A stretch of 64,000 nt of DNA. Source: Mycobacterium sp. 050128 (lineage in GTDB: Bacteria; Actinomycetota; Actinomycetes; Mycobacteriales; Mycobacteriaceae). The notes beneath the pieces are model-generated. The model did no database searches. It was given only the letters and a program-made list of their open reading frames with translations, and was not told the origin of the DNA. Shown piece after piece: positions 10,770 to 20,877 of the stretch. The stretch's first letter is position 1, and every line of letters begins with the position of its first letter. Location: contig NZ_JAZGLW010000004.1 of assembly GCF_036409155.1 (NCBI RefSeq), positions 521,340 to 585,339 of the forward strand. Direction: 5' to 3'. The translations under genes were made by a program, and so were the position numbers.

Positions 10770-10941
10770 ACCGGGACGGAACCCGGGAAAACCTTTGCAC
10801 ATCGAATTCGATGTGCGAAAACAACACTGTGACGGTGGCCGGCGTGGCGGCCTGACCCGGGGCTGCGGGTGCGAGGTGACGCGCCGACTGGCGGAGTACG
10901 CGGCCGGCTATGCCGACGCCGAAGCCCGAACGGGCCGGGCC

Positions 10942-11691
10942 CTAGGGCCGGGCGGGTAGTTTGGCGGCGGCGTCCTCGTCGAGCAGCCAGAGCGTCGTCT
11001 CGAGTCCGACGGCCCCCGCGGCCGGGATATCCACCGGCTGCGCCCCGCCGATGGCGGCGGCGACGGCGTCGCCCTTGGCGGCTCCCGAGACCATCAGCCA
11101 CACCTCGCGGGAACGCCGGATCGCGGGGATCGTCAAGGTGATTCGTTGCGGCGGAGGCTTGGGGGAGTCATCGACGGACACCACCATGCGGGTGGTCTCG
11201 CGCACCGCCGCGGTGTCGGGGAACAGCGAGTTGATGTGGCCCTCGGGTCCCATGCCCAGCAGGTGGACATCGAAATTCGGTACCTGCTCGCCGGGTTCGG
11301 CGTTGGCCGCCAGCAGTTGTTCGTAGGCCAGGGCCGCGGCGGCGAGGTCGCTGCCGAATTCGCCGTCACTGGCGGCCATCGGGTGCACGTTGCTCGAGGG
11401 GATGTCGATGTGATCGAGCAGGGCCTCTCGGGCCTGCTTCTCGTTGCGCTCGCTGTCGGCTAAAGGGACATAGCGTTCGTCGCCCCAGAAGAGGTGCACC
11501 TTCGGCCAGTCGATCTGGTCTGCCCGGGCACGCAGATATTTGAGCAGTCCGATGCCGTTACCGCCGCCGGTCAGCACGATCAGGGCGCGCCCGCGTGCCG
11601 CGATGGCGGCGTGGATGGTCTCGACGAGCCGGCCGCCCGCCGCCTCGACCAGGTGGTCGCCGTCCGGGAAGACTTCAACGGTTGTGCTCAC
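10942..11691 (-). CDS. pgl: 6-phosphogluconolactonase
   Basis: Hydrolyses 6-phosphoglucono-delta-lactone in the oxidative pentose phosphate pathway. 249 residues, standard for the SOL/DevB family: N-terminal [14 protein letters not shown], then [11 protein letters not shown] (substrate-binding Arg), a central [15 protein letters not shown] with the catalytic His, and RITLTIPAI. Last gene of the minus-strand tkt-tal-zwf-opcA-pgl operon; its start overlaps the opcA stop by four bases. Confidence 0.94.
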   Translation of the reverse strand: MSTTVEVFPDGDHLVEAAGGRLVETIHAAIAARGRALIVLTGGGNGIGLLKYLRARADQIDWPKVHLFWGDERYVPLADSERNEKQAREALLDHIDIPSSNVHPMAASDGEFGSDLAAAALAYEQLLAANAEPGEQVPNFDVHLLGMGPEGHINSLFPDTAAVRETTRMVVSVDDSPKPPPQRITLTIPAIRRSREVWLMVSGAAKGDAVAAAIGGAQPVDIPAAGAVGLETTLWLLDEDAAAKLPARP

Positions 11692-12611
11692 GCGTATTGC
11701 ACCTTATCGATTCCTTCGAGCGCGCTGAAGTAGACCTCATCGGGGTCCAAGCGACGCATGTCTTCGGCCAGGCATTCACGGGTTTCCCTGCGCGCCAAGG
11801 GAACTAGAGCATCCGGGCGGCCGGTCCGGCTCAGGGTGGCCGTCGTTCCCTCTTGCGGCCTGCTCAGGGTGATGGTTTCGCTCTTGCGCTCCAGCTCGAC
11901 CTTGAGCTCGCCGACCTCGCGGCGTACCGGCCCGTCGATCCGGCTGGCCAGCCAGCCCGCCAGGACGTCGAGCGAGGGTTCGGTGCGCAGACCGGAAACC
12001 AGCGCGGATTCGATCTTCTCGTGCGGTTTCTGGTCGACCGCGGAGGTGAGCAACGCTCGCCAGTAGGTGATACGCGCCCAGGCCAGATCGGTGTCCCCGG
12101 GGGTGTATCCGGGCAGCCTGCTCTTGATCACCGACAGCGGGTCGTCGGTGTTGGTCGCGTCGGTGATGCGGCGAATCGCCAACTTGCCCAACGGGTCCTG
12201 AGCGGGAACCGCAGGAGCGACATCGGGCCACCACACCACGACCGGGATATCGGGAAGCAGGAAGGGGATCACGACGCTCGCCGCGTGACCGGACAGCGGG
12301 CCGGACAGCCGCAGCACTACGACCTCGCCGGCGCCGGCGTCGCCGCCGACTCGAACCTCAGCATCCAGGCGCGGATCGTGGCCGTCGGCGTCACCGGCCG
12401 CCACGACCAGGACCCGGCTGGGGTGTTCGTGGCTGGCGGCGTTGGCGGCCACGATGGCTTCTTCGAGCAGAGTGTCGTTGTCCGACTTGATGATCAGCGT
12501 CCCGACCCGGCCCATCATGACCACGCCGGCCTCTTCGCGGAGCGCGTCGAGCTTCTTGTTGACCGCGGTGGTGGTGGTGTCCAGCAGATCGACTATCACG
12601 GCCGCCGCCAT
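11688..12611 (-). CDS. opcA: Glucose-6-phosphate dehydrogenase assembly protein OpcA
   Basis: 307 residues. OpcA proteins of cyanobacteria and actinobacteria bind and allosterically support glucose-6-phosphate dehydrogenase; here the gene directly follows zwf with a 16-base overlap and overlaps pgl by four. The N-terminal domain has a beta-alpha sandwich with [14 protein letters not shown] and RVLVVAAGD; the middle holds [16 protein letters not shown], the family signature. The C-terminal half (about 200-300) carries [16 protein letters not shown]. Confidence 0.93.
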   Translation of the reverse strand: MAAAVIVDLLDTTTTAVNKKLDALREEAGVVMMGRVGTLIIKSDNDTLLEEAIVAANAASHEHPSRVLVVAAGDADGHDPRLDAEVRVGGDAGAGEVVVLRLSGPLSGHAASVVIPFLLPDIPVVVWWPDVAPAVPAQDPLGKLAIRRITDATNTDDPLSVIKSRLPGYTPGDTDLAWARITYWRALLTSAVDQKPHEKIESALVSGLRTEPSLDVLAGWLASRIDGPVRREVGELKVELERKSETITLSRPQEGTTATLSRTGRPDALVPLARRETRECLAEDMRRLDPDEVYFSALEGIDKVQYA

Positions 12612-14137
12612 TCCCGGCCGGTCCGGCGCAACATCTCATCCGCCGAGGAGGGGCCCCAGGTGCCCGATTCGTAAGGCTCGGGCTTTCCGTCTTCTGCCCA
12701 CCGCTCGAGGACGGGATCGAGTATCTGCCAAGCCAATTCGACCTCCTCGTTCACCGGGAACAACGACGGCTCACCCAGCAGCACGTCCAGGATCAGCCGT
12801 TCGTAGGCCTCGGGGGAGTCCTCGGCGAAGGCCGAGCCGTAGGAGAAGTCCATGTTCACATCGCGGACTTCCATCGAGCCCGGGACCTTGGAGCCGAACC
12901 GCAACGTGATGCCCTCGTCAGGCTGCACCCGGATGACGAGCGCGTTGGTGCCGAGCTCGTCGGTCATGGTGGCATCGAACGGCAGATGCGGGGCACGTTT
13001 GAAAACCAAAGCGATCTCAGTCACCCTGCGGCCCAAGCGTTTTTCGGTACGCAGGTAGAACGGCACCCCGGCCCAGCGGCGGGTGTCCACCTCGAGCGTG
13101 ATCGCCGCGAAGGTCTCGGTGCTGGAGTCCTTCGAGAAGCCGTCCTCGTCGAGCAGTCCCACCACCTGCTGGCCGCCCTGCCAGCCGGCCGCATATTGGC
13201 CGCGGCTGGTGGTCTCTTCGATCGGCTGGGCGAGTTGGGTGGCCGAGAGCACCTTGATCTTCTCGGCCTGCAACGCGCGCGCATTGAAGCTGACCGGCTC
13301 CTCCATCGCGGTGAGCGCCAACAGCTGCATGAGGTGGTTCTGGATGACGTCGCGGGCCGCGCCGATGCCGTCGTAGTAACCGGCCCGTCCGCCCAGTCCG
13401 ATGTCCTCGGCCATCGTGATCTGTACGTGGTCGACGTAGTGCGCGTTCCAGATCGGGTCCCACAGCTGATTGGCGAAGCGCAGCGCCAAGATGTTCTGGA
13501 CCGTCTCCTTGCCGAGATAGTGGTCGATGCGGAACACCGACTCCTCCGGAAAGACGGAATTCACCACGTGGTTGAGGTCGCAAGCGCTCTTCAGGTCGTG
13601 GCCGAACGGCTTCTCGATGACGACCCGACTCCACCGGTCCACAGATGGGCGCGCCAGTCCGGACTTGTGCAGCTGCTCGCACACCACCGGGAACGACTTG
13701 GGCGGGATCGCCAGATAGAACGCGTGGTTACCGCCGATTCCACGCTCGGCCTCGAGCTTGTCGAGCGTCTCGGCCAATCGCGCGAACGCGGCGTCGTCGT
13801 CGAAAGCGCCCGAGACGAATCGCAGTCCCTCGGCCAGCCGCTCCCAGATGGCCTGACGAAAGGGGGTGCGGCAGTACTGCTTGACGTCGTCGTGGATGAC
13901 CTGGGCGAAGGCGTCGTGATCCCAGTCGCGGCGGCCGAAGCCGACCAGCGAGAAGGCCGGCGGCAGCAAGCCGCGGTTGGCCAGGTCGTAGACCGCGGGC
14001 ACCACTTTCTTGTGCGCCAGGTCGCCGGTGACGCCGAAAAGCACCATGGCGCACGGGCCGGCGATCCTGGGTAGCCGCTTATCGTCCTTGTCCCGCAACG
14101 GGTTACGCCATTGCGAGACTTCAGCGCCCTGCGTCAT
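12596..14137 (-). CDS. zwf: Glucose-6-phosphate 1-dehydrogenase
   Basis: Oxidises glucose-6-phosphate with NADP(+) to the 6-phosphogluconolactone used by Pgl. 513 residues: N-terminal nucleotide-binding [19 protein letters not shown], conserved VIEKPFGHD, and the active-site signature [13 protein letters not shown] (catalytic His about residue 200). It corresponds to zwf2 (Rv1447c) of M. tuberculosis. It overlaps tal by four bases upstream and opcA by sixteen downstream, so the operon is translationally coupled. Confidence 0.96.
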   Translation of the reverse strand: MTQGAEVSQWRNPLRDKDDKRLPRIAGPCAMVLFGVTGDLAHKKVVPAVYDLANRGLLPPAFSLVGFGRRDWDHDAFAQVIHDDVKQYCRTPFRQAIWERLAEGLRFVSGAFDDDAAFARLAETLDKLEAERGIGGNHAFYLAIPPKSFPVVCEQLHKSGLARPSVDRWSRVVIEKPFGHDLKSACDLNHVVNSVFPEESVFRIDHYLGKETVQNILALRFANQLWDPIWNAHYVDHVQITMAEDIGLGGRAGYYDGIGAARDVIQNHLMQLLALTAMEEPVSFNARALQAEKIKVLSATQLAQPIEETTSRGQYAAGWQGGQQVVGLLDEDGFSKDSSTETFAAITLEVDTRRWAGVPFYLRTEKRLGRRVTEIALVFKRAPHLPFDATMTDELGTNALVIRVQPDEGITLRFGSKVPGSMEVRDVNMDFSYGSAFAEDSPEAYERLILDVLLGEPSLFPVNEEVELAWQILDPVLERWAEDGKPEPYESGTWGPSSADEMLRRTGREWRRP

Positions 14138-15252
14138 TTGGCAAGCGAGCTCAGCTGCTTCTGTGTCTCGTCGAGTAGCTCGGTCCAGGATTCGACGAAC
14201 TTCTCCACGCCTTCGTTCTCCAGGACCACGAACACGTCGGTCAGGTCGATCCCGATCTCCGAGAGTTTGTCGAACACGCCCTGAGCGGCGTCGGCTGTAC
14301 CGGTGATGGTGTTGCCGGTGACGACACCGTGGTCGGCGACGGCTTCAAGCGTCTTCTCCGGCATGGTGTTCACCGTGTACGGCGCGACCAGCTCGGTGAC
14401 GTAGAGGGTGTCGGAGTAGTCCGGGTTCTTGACACCGGTCGACGCCCACAGCGGCCGCTGCACCCGGGCGCCGTCGGCCTTGAGCGATTGGAAGCGCTCG
14501 CCGTCGTCGAAGACCTCCTGGTAGGCGGCGTATGCCAACCGGGCGTTGGCGACACCGGCCTGGCCGCGCAAAGCGAGCGCGTCAGGGGTATCGATCTTTT
14601 CCAGCCGCTTGTCGATTTCGGTGTCCACCCGGGACACGAAAAACGAAGCCACCGAATGGATCTTGGACAGGTCGTGTCCGGCCTCGCGGGCCTTCTCCAG
14701 GCCGGCCAGGTAGGCGTCCATCACCTCGCGGTGCCGCTCGACGGAGAAGATCAACGTGACGTTGACCGAAATCCCTTCCGCCAGTGTGGCGGTGATGGCC
14801 GGGATACCCGCCTTGGTGGCGGGAATCTTGATCAGCAGGTTCGGCCGGTCGACGATCTTCCACAGCTCCACGGCCTGGGCGGCGGTCTTGTCGGTCTCAG
14901 CGGCCAGTCGCGGGTCCACCTCGATGGAGACTCGTCCGTCCACGCCGTCAGAGGACTCCCATTGCGGCCGCAGCACGTCGCACGCGGTGCGCACGTCGTC
15001 GGTGGTGATGGTGCGGATGGTGGCATCCACGTCGGCGCCACGTTCGGCCAGCTCGGCGATCTGTTCGTCATAGGAGTCGCCGTCGGCGAACGCCTTCTGG
15101 AAGATCGACGGGTTGGTGGTCACGCCGACGACACTCTTGGTGTCGATCAGCTCCTGCAGGTTGCCGGACTGCAGCCGCTCCCGCGACAAGTCGTCCAGCC
15201 ACACGGATACTCCCGCGTCGCTCAACGCGGCGAGGTTGGGGTTCTGGGTCAT
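14134..15252 (-). CDS. tal: Transaldolase
   Basis: Moves a dihydroxyacetone unit between sugar phosphates in the non-oxidative pentose phosphate branch. 372 residues, the long actinobacterial type. The Schiff-base lysine is in [14 protein letters not shown] (about residue 140), preceded by [11 protein letters not shown] near residue 45. Its start is 15 bases after the tkt stop and its stop overlaps the zwf start (ATGA-type, four bases). Confidence 0.95.
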   Translation of the reverse strand: MTQNPNLAALSDAGVSVWLDDLSRERLQSGNLQELIDTKSVVGVTTNPSIFQKAFADGDSYDEQIAELAERGADVDATIRTITTDDVRTACDVLRPQWESSDGVDGRVSIEVDPRLAAETDKTAAQAVELWKIVDRPNLLIKIPATKAGIPAITATLAEGISVNVTLIFSVERHREVMDAYLAGLEKAREAGHDLSKIHSVASFFVSRVDTEIDKRLEKIDTPDALALRGQAGVANARLAYAAYQEVFDDGERFQSLKADGARVQRPLWASTGVKNPDYSDTLYVTELVAPYTVNTMPEKTLEAVADHGVVTGNTITGTADAAQGVFDKLSEIGIDLTDVFVVLENEGVEKFVESWTELLDETQKQLSSLAK

Positions 15253-15267
15253 GTCAATCAGCCTTTC

Positions 15268-17358
15268 TCAGTTATCGACTACTTCTTCCGCGGCGGCAGC
15301 GACGGCCTCCGCGGTGAAGCCGAATTCACGGAACAATGTCTTGGCGTCGGCAGATTCGCCGTAGTGCTCGATCGAGACGATCTTCCCGGTGTCGCCGACG
15401 AGCTTGTGCCACGGTTGCGCGATGCCCGCCTCGACGGCCACCCGCGCCGAGACCGACGGCGGGAGCACGCTGTCGCGGTACTCGGCCGACTGGGACTCGA
15501 ACCATTCGACACAGGGCATCGACACGACCCGAGCGAGGATGTCCTTGTCTGCCAACAGCTTTGCGGCGTCGACCGCAAGCTGGACCTCGGAGCCGGTGGC
15601 GATCAGAACGACGTCGGGTTCGTCGCCGCCCTCGTCACTGAGCACATAGCCACCGCGGGCGACGCCCTCGATGTTGGTGCCCTCGAGGACCGGCACGCCC
15701 TGGCGGGTCAGGATCAACCCGACCGGTCCGCTTCCGTTACCGCGGGCCAGGATCGTCCGCCACGCGTAGGCCGTTTCGTTGGCATCGGCCGGTCGCACCA
15801 CCGACAGGTTCGGAATCGCCCGCAGTGCCGCGAGGTGCTCGATCGGCTGGTGGGTCGGTCCGTCTTCGCCCAGGCCGATCGAATCGTGCGTCCATACGTA
15901 GATGGTGTCGATGTCCATCAGCGAGGCCAGCCGCACCGCCCCGCGCATGTAGTCGGAGAACTGCAAGAACGTTCCGCCGTAGGCACGGGTCGGTCCATGC
16001 AGCACGATGCCGGACAGGATGGCGCCCATCGCGTGTTCGCGGATTCCGAAATGCAGGGTGCGACCGTACCAGTCGGCGGTGTAGTCCTTAGTTGTAATCG
16101 ACGGTGGGCCAAAGGATTTCACGCCGTCCATGGTGGTGTTGTTGCTGCCGGCCAGGTCGGCCGAGCCGCCCCACAGCTCGGGGAGTTTGGGTCCCACCGC
16201 GGACAGCACCTTGCCGGACGCCGCGCGGGTCGCCAGCGCCTTGGAGCCGGGTTCCCAGTGCGGGATGTCGGCGTCCCAGCCGTCGGGCAGTTCCTCGGCG
16301 GTCAGCCGGTCCAGCAAGGCCTTGCGTTCGGGTTCGCGCTGCGCCCAGGCGTCGAACTCCGCCTGCCACTTCTCGTGCGCTTCCTTGCCCCGATCCACCA
16401 GCTTGCGGGTGTGGGCAATGACCTCGTCGCGGACCTCGAAGGTCTTGTCCGGGTCGAATCCCAGGATCTTCTTGACCGCGGCGATCTCTTCGTCGCCCAG
16501 CGCCGCGCCGTGCGCCTTGCCGGTGTTCATCAGGTTGGGCGCCGGGTAGCCGATGATGGTGCGCAGCGAGATGAACGACGGCTTGTCGATGACGGCCTTC
16601 GCGTTGGCGATGGCCTCTTCGATCCCGACGACGTTCTCGCCGCCCTCGACTTCCTGCACGTGCCAGCCGTAGGCCCGGTAGCGGGCCGCGGTGTCTTCGC
16701 ACAGCGCGATGTCCGTGTCGTCCTCGATGGAGATCTGGTTGTGGTCGTAGAACACGATGAGGTTGCCCAGCTGCTGCACGGCGGCCAGCGACGATGCCTC
16801 GGAGGTCACGCCCTCTTCGATGTCCCCGTCCGACGCGATCACGTAGATGTAGTGATCGAAGGGGCTTTCGCCGGGCGCTGCATCCGGGTCGAACAGTCCG
16901 CGCTCGTAGCGTGCCGCCATCGCCATCCCGACGGACGACGCCAAGCCCTGGCCCAGCGGGCCGGTGGTGATCTCAACACCCTTGGTGTGCCGGAACTCCG
17001 GGTGCCCGGGAGTCTTCGAGCCCCAGGTGCGCAGCGACTCGATGTCCGACAGCTCCAGGCCGAACCCGCCGAGATAGAGCTGCAGGTACAGCGTGAGGCT
17101 GCTGTGCCCCGCCGACAACACGAAGCGGTCGCGTCCCAGCCAGTACACGTCGCTGGGATCGTGGGTCATGGCGCGCTGGAACAGCGTGTAAGCCAGCGGG
17201 GCAAGGCTCATCGCGGTCCCGGGGTGGCCATTGCCGACCTTCTGGACCGCGTCGGCGGCCAGCACCCGCACGGTGTCGACCGCGGTCGAGTCGATCTCGG
17301 CCCAGTCGTCAGGGTGGTGGGCTCGGGTCAGCGTAGAGATGTCTTCGAGAGTGGTCAC
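15268..17358 (-). CDS. tkt: Transketolase
   Basis: Thiamine-diphosphate enzyme moving two-carbon units between sugar phosphates. 696 residues. N-terminal GNGHPGTAMSLAPLAY with the substrate His; ThDP/Mg-binding SDGDIEEGVTSEASS to HNQISIEDD; pyrimidine-domain FGIREHAMGAI; THDSIGLGEDGPTHQPIEHL contains the active-site His residues. First gene of the minus-strand pentose-phosphate operon, diverging from ctaB across 266 bases. Confidence 0.97.
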   Translation of the reverse strand: MTTLEDISTLTRAHHPDDWAEIDSTAVDTVRVLAADAVQKVGNGHPGTAMSLAPLAYTLFQRAMTHDPSDVYWLGRDRFVLSAGHSSLTLYLQLYLGGFGLELSDIESLRTWGSKTPGHPEFRHTKGVEITTGPLGQGLASSVGMAMAARYERGLFDPDAAPGESPFDHYIYVIASDGDIEEGVTSEASSLAAVQQLGNLIVFYDHNQISIEDDTDIALCEDTAARYRAYGWHVQEVEGGENVVGIEEAIANAKAVIDKPSFISLRTIIGYPAPNLMNTGKAHGAALGDEEIAAVKKILGFDPDKTFEVRDEVIAHTRKLVDRGKEAHEKWQAEFDAWAQREPERKALLDRLTAEELPDGWDADIPHWEPGSKALATRAASGKVLSAVGPKLPELWGGSADLAGSNNTTMDGVKSFGPPSITTKDYTADWYGRTLHFGIREHAMGAILSGIVLHGPTRAYGGTFLQFSDYMRGAVRLASLMDIDTIYVWTHDSIGLGEDGPTHQPIEHLAALRAIPNLSVVRPADANETAYAWRTILARGNGSGPVGLILTRQGVPVLEGTNIEGVARGGYVLSDEGGDEPDVVLIATGSEVQLAVDAAKLLADKDILARVVSMPCVEWFESQSAEYRDSVLPPSVSARVAVEAGIAQPWHKLVGDTGKIVSIEHYGESADAKTLFREFGFTAEAVAAAAEEVVDN

Positions 17359-17487
17359 AGGCGTCAGTCCTTGGGGTGGCCGTAAACAGAGCGCAGATCA
17401 ATTCTCACCCTAGTGCGGGAGTGCCAGCGTTTGCAGTGCGGGATTGTGGGTATTCCGCTGCGCCTGCCGCGGACATGACGCCCAGGC

Positions 17488-17504
17488 GTCGCAGAGCTTG
17501 CGAC
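17488..17504. other. Hairpin in the tkt/ctaB divergent intergenic region
   Basis: GTCGCA (17488-17493) and TGCGAC (17499-17504) pair around GAGCT. It lies in the 266-base region between the divergent tkt and ctaB starts, where their promoters must lie; it could be leader structure or an operator. I see no convincing -10 box for either gene. Confidence 0.3.
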
Positions 17505-17624
17505 CAGTGCCGTCGTCGGGAAATTCTGTCTGAATAGACCCTCGAGGCTGGCCGAGGTGACAGCGCGGTCTACCATCGTGCGTAGTAGATCCTGCGCCCC
17601 GCTGCGACCCCAAGGAGTTATTGC

Positions 17625-18551
17625 GTGAGCGTTCGCGGGCGCCTAGGGCCAACCCGAGCGCCGAGCCGAATACGCGGCACGGTGCTGGCATACGTGGCGC
17701 TGACGAAGCCGCGCGTCATCGAGCTGCTACTGGTCACCGCGATACCCGCGATGCTGCTCGCCCACCGTGGCACCGTGAACCCGCTGCTGATCCTCGACAC
17801 GCTGATCGGCGGGATGCTGGCCGCCGGCGGAGCCAACACGCTCAACTGCGTGGCCGACGCCGACATCGACAAGGTGATGAAGCGGACGGCGCGCCGGCCG
17901 CTGGCGCGGGCCGCCGTGCCGACGCGCAACGCCCTGGTATTCGGGTTGGTGCTCACCGCCGCGTCGTACTTCTGGCTCTGGTGGACGACGAACCTGCTGT
18001 CCGGGCTGCTGGCCATGGCGACCGTCGCGTTCTACGTGTTCGTCTACACGCTGCTGCTCAAGCGCCGCACGTCGCAAAACGTTGTGTGGGGCGGCGCGGC
18101 GGGCTGCATGCCGGTGATGATCGGCTGGTCGGCCGTCACCGGCACCATCGGCTGGCCGGCGCTGGCGATGTTCGCGATCATCTTCTTCTGGACGCCCCCG
18201 CACACCTGGGCGCTGGCGATGCGGTACAAGGACGATTACAAAGCGGCCGGTGTTCCGATGCTGCCCGCCGTTGCGACCGAGCGTCAGGTCACCAAGCAGA
18301 TCCTGATCTACACGTGGCTGACCGTGCTGGCGACGATGGTGCTGGCGCTTGCCGCCGGCTGGCTGTACACGGCGGTCGCCGTGGTGGCCGGGGTGTGGTT
18401 CCTGGCGATGGCCCACCAGCTCTACGCCGGGGTCCGCGCCGGCGAGCCGGTCAAGCCGCTGCGGCTGTTCCTGCAATCGAACAACTACCTCGCGGTGGTG
18501 TTCTGTGCGCTGGCGGTCGACTCGGTGATCGCGTTGCCGACGCTGCTCTGA
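17625..18551 (+). CDS. ctaB: Protoheme IX farnesyltransferase (heme O synthase)
   Basis: Attaches farnesyl to heme B, making heme O for cytochrome aa3 oxidase. 308 residues, about nine membrane helices. UbiA-type aspartate-rich motif [20 protein letters not shown] (about residues 80-99) and a second conserved segment with [23 protein letters not shown] start preceded by AAGGAG. It acts before CtaA, encoded 2.3 kb downstream on the opposite strand. Confidence 0.95.
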   Translation: MSVRGRLGPTRAPSRIRGTVLAYVALTKPRVIELLLVTAIPAMLLAHRGTVNPLLILDTLIGGMLAAGGANTLNCVADADIDKVMKRTARRPLARAAVPTRNALVFGLVLTAASYFWLWWTTNLLSGLLAMATVAFYVFVYTLLLKRRTSQNVVWGGAAGCMPVMIGWSAVTGTIGWPALAMFAIIFFWTPPHTWALAMRYKDDYKAAGVPMLPAVATERQVTKQILIYTWLTVLATMVLALAAGWLYTAVAVVAGVWFLAMAHQLYAGVRAGEPVKPLRLFLQSNNYLAVVFCALAVDSVIALPTLL

Positions 18552-18572
18552 GCCGGCGCGAACCCCATCCGC

Positions 18573-18593
18573 CACTTCGGTACCGCCGAAGTG
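18573..18593 (+). terminator. Hairpin after ctaB
   Basis: CACTTCGG (18573-18580) and CCGAAGTG (18586-18593) form a perfect 8-bp stem with a five-base loop, 22 bases after the ctaB stop. No T-run follows, as usual for mycobacterial terminator-like hairpins. Confidence 0.55.
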
Positions 18594-18596
18594 ACC

Positions 18597-18654
18597 ACAC
18601 GCCTGTTTTCAAATCCGATAGCACATCCGATATCGCATTTGAAGACACGCGTGT
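18597..18654. repeat. Long imperfect inverted repeat (24-nt arms)
   Basis: Arms 18597-18620 and 18631-18654 are reverse complements at 21 of 24 positions, separated by ten bases (18621-18630). The octamer ATCCGATA occurs twice as a direct repeat, once in the left arm and once spanning loop and right arm. It is AT-richer than its surroundings and follows the ctaB hairpin by three bases. A further 6-bp stem GATCGG/CCGATC is at 18701-18715. It may be a small dispersed palindromic element or a second terminator. Confidence 0.6.
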
Positions 18655-18827
18655 CCTGCTCAGACTGAGGCCACTGTGGCAGCTGTGGCGTAATTCTTGG
18701 GATCGGTAGCCGATCGTCGCGCATGTAATGGGCGCGACCGATTTGCATAGCCAAAACCTATGCAGCACAAAGAGCGCAGTTCGATACTGACTCTCAGCAG
18801 CAAAGCTGCAGAAAAGGACATTGGGCC

Positions 18828-19229
18828 ATGGAACGCATGGGCATCGTAAAGAAAGTGATCGCCGCGGCGCTGCTGTCGGGCGGGCTGGCGCTATCCGATT
18901 TCGGCCTGACCGCGGCCATCGCCGGGGCTCAACCCGGGCCCGTGCCGTTGGATGCCTGGCCCGGCTGTCCGAACGACCACCCGTCCGGGCCATGTCACTG
19001 GTGCCCGGGGCAACCCTTGCCGCCGACCGGTAATCACGTCACCAACCCGGTTGTTTGGGACAACAACATTTGCCACACCTACTATTACGTCTACTTCGGG
19101 CAAGGCAATGTGGCCCAAAACATTTGGGACGGCGAGAATCCGCCGCCGCCACCTCCACCGCCGCCGCCGGGTCTGATCAACAAGGACAACTGCCAGCAGA
19201 TTCTCGGAATCTTCTGCCCTAAGGCCTGA
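18828..19229 (+). CDS. Secreted proline-rich Cys-containing protein (133 aa)
   Basis: ATG 18828 has AAAGGA about ten bases upstream; a second ATG is at 18837. Residues 1-34 form a signal peptide: basic MGIVKKV, hydrophobic IAAALLSGGLALSDFGLTAA, then a cleavage site near AGA-QP. The mature part of about 100 residues has six cysteines (including CHWC and a CHTYYYVYFG segment) that could make three disulfides, a run of ten prolines near residue 107, and ends FCPKA. No enzyme motif. It resembles small secreted mycobacterial proteins of unknown function. It converges on qor with six bases between stops. Confidence 0.75.
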   Translation: MERMGIVKKVIAAALLSGGLALSDFGLTAAIAGAQPGPVPLDAWPGCPNDHPSGPCHWCPGQPLPPTGNHVTNPVVWDNNICHTYYYVYFGQGNVAQNIWDGENPPPPPPPPPPGLINKDNCQQILGIFCPKA

Positions 19230-19235
19230 ATTCGC

Positions 19236-20210
19236 CTACGGCAGTAGCACAATCGAGCCCGTGGTCTTGCGGCCCTGCAGGTCCTGATGGGCGCGGGTCG
19301 CTTCGGCCAGCGGATAGCGGCCTCCGATTTCGATGTTGATGGATCCGCCGGCCACCGCCTCGAACAATTCGTCGGCGCGCCAGTTGAACTCCTGGCCGGT
19401 GCGCATGAAGTGCACCAGCGCCGGGCGGGTGAGGAACACCGAACCCGCGGCGTTGAGCCGCTGCGGATCCACCGGCGGTACCGGCCCGCTGGAAGCGCCG
19501 AACAACGCCAGGGTCCCGCGCACGGCCAGGCTGGCCAGACTGGCGTCGAACGTGGTGGCACCGACGCCGTCGTACACCGCGGCCGCACCGAGACCTCCGG
19601 TGAGTTCACGAATCCGCTGACCGAACTGCGCGGCGTCGTCGGGGTAGGACAGCACCTCGTCGGCACCGGCCTTCTTGGACATCTCGGCCTTTTCGGGCGT
19701 GGAGACGGTGGTGATGACCCGGGCGCCGAGCATGTGTGCCCATTGGGTCAGGATCAGCCCCACGCCGCCGGCCCCGGCGTGCACCAGCACCGCGTCACCG
19801 GGCTGCACCGGATACACCGACTTGAGCAGGTAGTGCGCCGTCAGACCCTTCAACAGCACCGAGGCCGCGATCTCGGAGGTGACGCCGTCGGGCACCTTGG
19901 CGGTCAAATGTGCTGGCGCAGTAGAGAATTCAGCGTACGCTCCGGACGCGGCCGCGGACACCACTCGGTCGCCGACCCGGAAGTCATCGGTTCCCTCGCC
20001 GACGGCAGCGACGGTGCCGCACACCTCGGAGCCGAGGACGAACGGCACCTCGCGCGGGTATTGCCCGGATCGGAAATACGTGTCAATGAAATTGACGCCG
20101 ATGGCCTCGGCCTGGATCAGCAGCTCGCCGGGCCCCGGCGAGGGCTGTGATGTCTCGACGTAACGAAGGACTTCGGGGCCGCCAGTTTCACTGACTTCGA
20201 TTGCGTGCAT
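19236..20210 (-). CDS. qor: Quinone oxidoreductase (zinc-free MDR family)
   Basis: 324 residues starting MHAIEVSETGGPEVLRY at ATG 20210. NADPH-dependent MDR fold: N-terminal GroES-like domain with GVNFIDTYFRSGQYPREVPF, and the nucleotide-binding motif HAGAGGVGLILTQWA at about residues 145-159. No zinc ligands, as in QOR/zeta-crystallin. Longer in-frame starts upstream would run through the divergent gene at 20230. Corresponds to Rv1454c. The start codons of this gene and its divergent neighbour are only 19 bases apart. Confidence 0.93.
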   Translation of the reverse strand: MHAIEVSETGGPEVLRYVETSQPSPGPGELLIQAEAIGVNFIDTYFRSGQYPREVPFVLGSEVCGTVAAVGEGTDDFRVGDRVVSAAASGAYAEFSTAPAHLTAKVPDGVTSEIAASVLLKGLTAHYLLKSVYPVQPGDAVLVHAGAGGVGLILTQWAHMLGARVITTVSTPEKAEMSKKAGADEVLSYPDDAAQFGQRIRELTGGLGAAAVYDGVGATTFDASLASLAVRGTLALFGASSGPVPPVDPQRLNAAGSVFLTRPALVHFMRTGQEFNWRADELFEAVAGGSINIEIGGRYPLAEATRAHQDLQGRKTTGSIVLLP

Positions 20211-20229
20211 GTGGATATCATGCCCGGGC
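20211..20229. promoter_or_regulatory. 19-base divergent start region between qor and the ATP-grasp-like gene
   Basis: Rightward, TATCAT (20216-20221) ends eight bases before ATG 20230. Leftward, CATGAT on the minus strand (20217-20222) is a weaker -10 candidate for ATG 20210. Two leaderless transcripts from overlapping -10 elements fit best; alternatively each promoter lies inside the other gene. Confidence 0.4.
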
Positions 20230-20877
20230 ATGAAGCTTGCCCGCCCGGACGTCTTCCACCCCCGCATTGTGCTGGCCGGATGTCGGCGCCACCCCGACGA
20301 TGCCGGCCTGGTATCCGCGTTACGAACGCGGGGCCTGCACGCTCGCTGGCTGGAGTGGGATGACCCGGAAACCGTCGCCGCCGACCTCGTGATCCTGCGC
20401 GAAACCGTGGACGCCGACCGGCGCGACGAGTTCCTCGCCTGGACCCGCCGCGTCAAGAACCTGCTGAATCCGCCCGCGGTGGTCGCCTGGAATCTCGATG
20501 CGCGGTACTTGGATGACATCGCGAAAGCCGGTGTGCCAACGCTGCCGGGCGCGCCGGCACAGTCGGTGTTGATCTTCTTCGGTGGGCAACAGTCCCACGC
20601 TTGGCCGGTCGAGCCGGAGTTCGAGACATGGGACCTCGGTGACGCGGCGATCGCGGCGGCGGCCGCACACGCCGATATCCGCACCAGCGAACTGCTCTAC
20701 GCGCGCGTCGATGTCAGCGACGGACGGGTGACCGCACTCGATGTGGTGGCGCCGTCGCTGGGCTGGGAACAGCTGGACGCCGGGGCACGCGAGCTGGCCC
20801 AGCGCGCGTTCGCCCTGGCCGTGGAATCAGCCTGCGAGCGGCTCGGGCTCGGCCCGTTCTCGCATCGAGGCCCATAG
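20230..20877 (+). CDS. Shortened ATP-grasp-like protein, Rv1455-like (215 aa)
   Basis: I take ATG 20230 (MKLARPDVFHPRIVL). The N-terminal half follows the prokaryotic glutathione-synthetase-like ATP-grasp pattern: HARWLEWDDPETVAADLVIL, DEFLAWTRRVKNLLNPPAVV, WNLDARYLDDIAKAGVPTLP. The C-terminal half also matches: LIFFGGQQSHAW, ELLYARVDVSDGRVTALDVV and PSLGW. The ~80-residue middle that normally holds the ATP-binding lysine and glycine-rich loop is missing between these halves. The frame is intact, so this is a contracted, probably non-catalytic relative rather than a frameshift. Its last 51 bases overlap the convergent ctaA. Confidence 0.7.
   Translation: MKLARPDVFHPRIVLAGCRRHPDDAGLVSALRTRGLHARWLEWDDPETVAADLVILRETVDADRRDEFLAWTRRVKNLLNPPAVVAWNLDARYLDDIAKAGVPTLPGAPAQSVLIFFGGQQSHAWPVEPEFETWDLGDAAIAAAAAHADIRTSELLYARVDVSDGRVTALDVVAPSLGWEQLDAGARELAQRAFALAVESACERLGLGPFSHRGP

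Noticed and set aside
14329..17385. 1018-codon open frame on the plus strand
   Set aside because: Antisense to tal and tkt. Low-complexity Val/Gly/Arg/Asp composition and no motif; a shadow of the real genes.
17364..17691. Minus-strand ORFs between tkt and ctaB
   Set aside because: They lie in the divergent promoter region, overlap the ctaB start and show no domain or ribosome-binding site.
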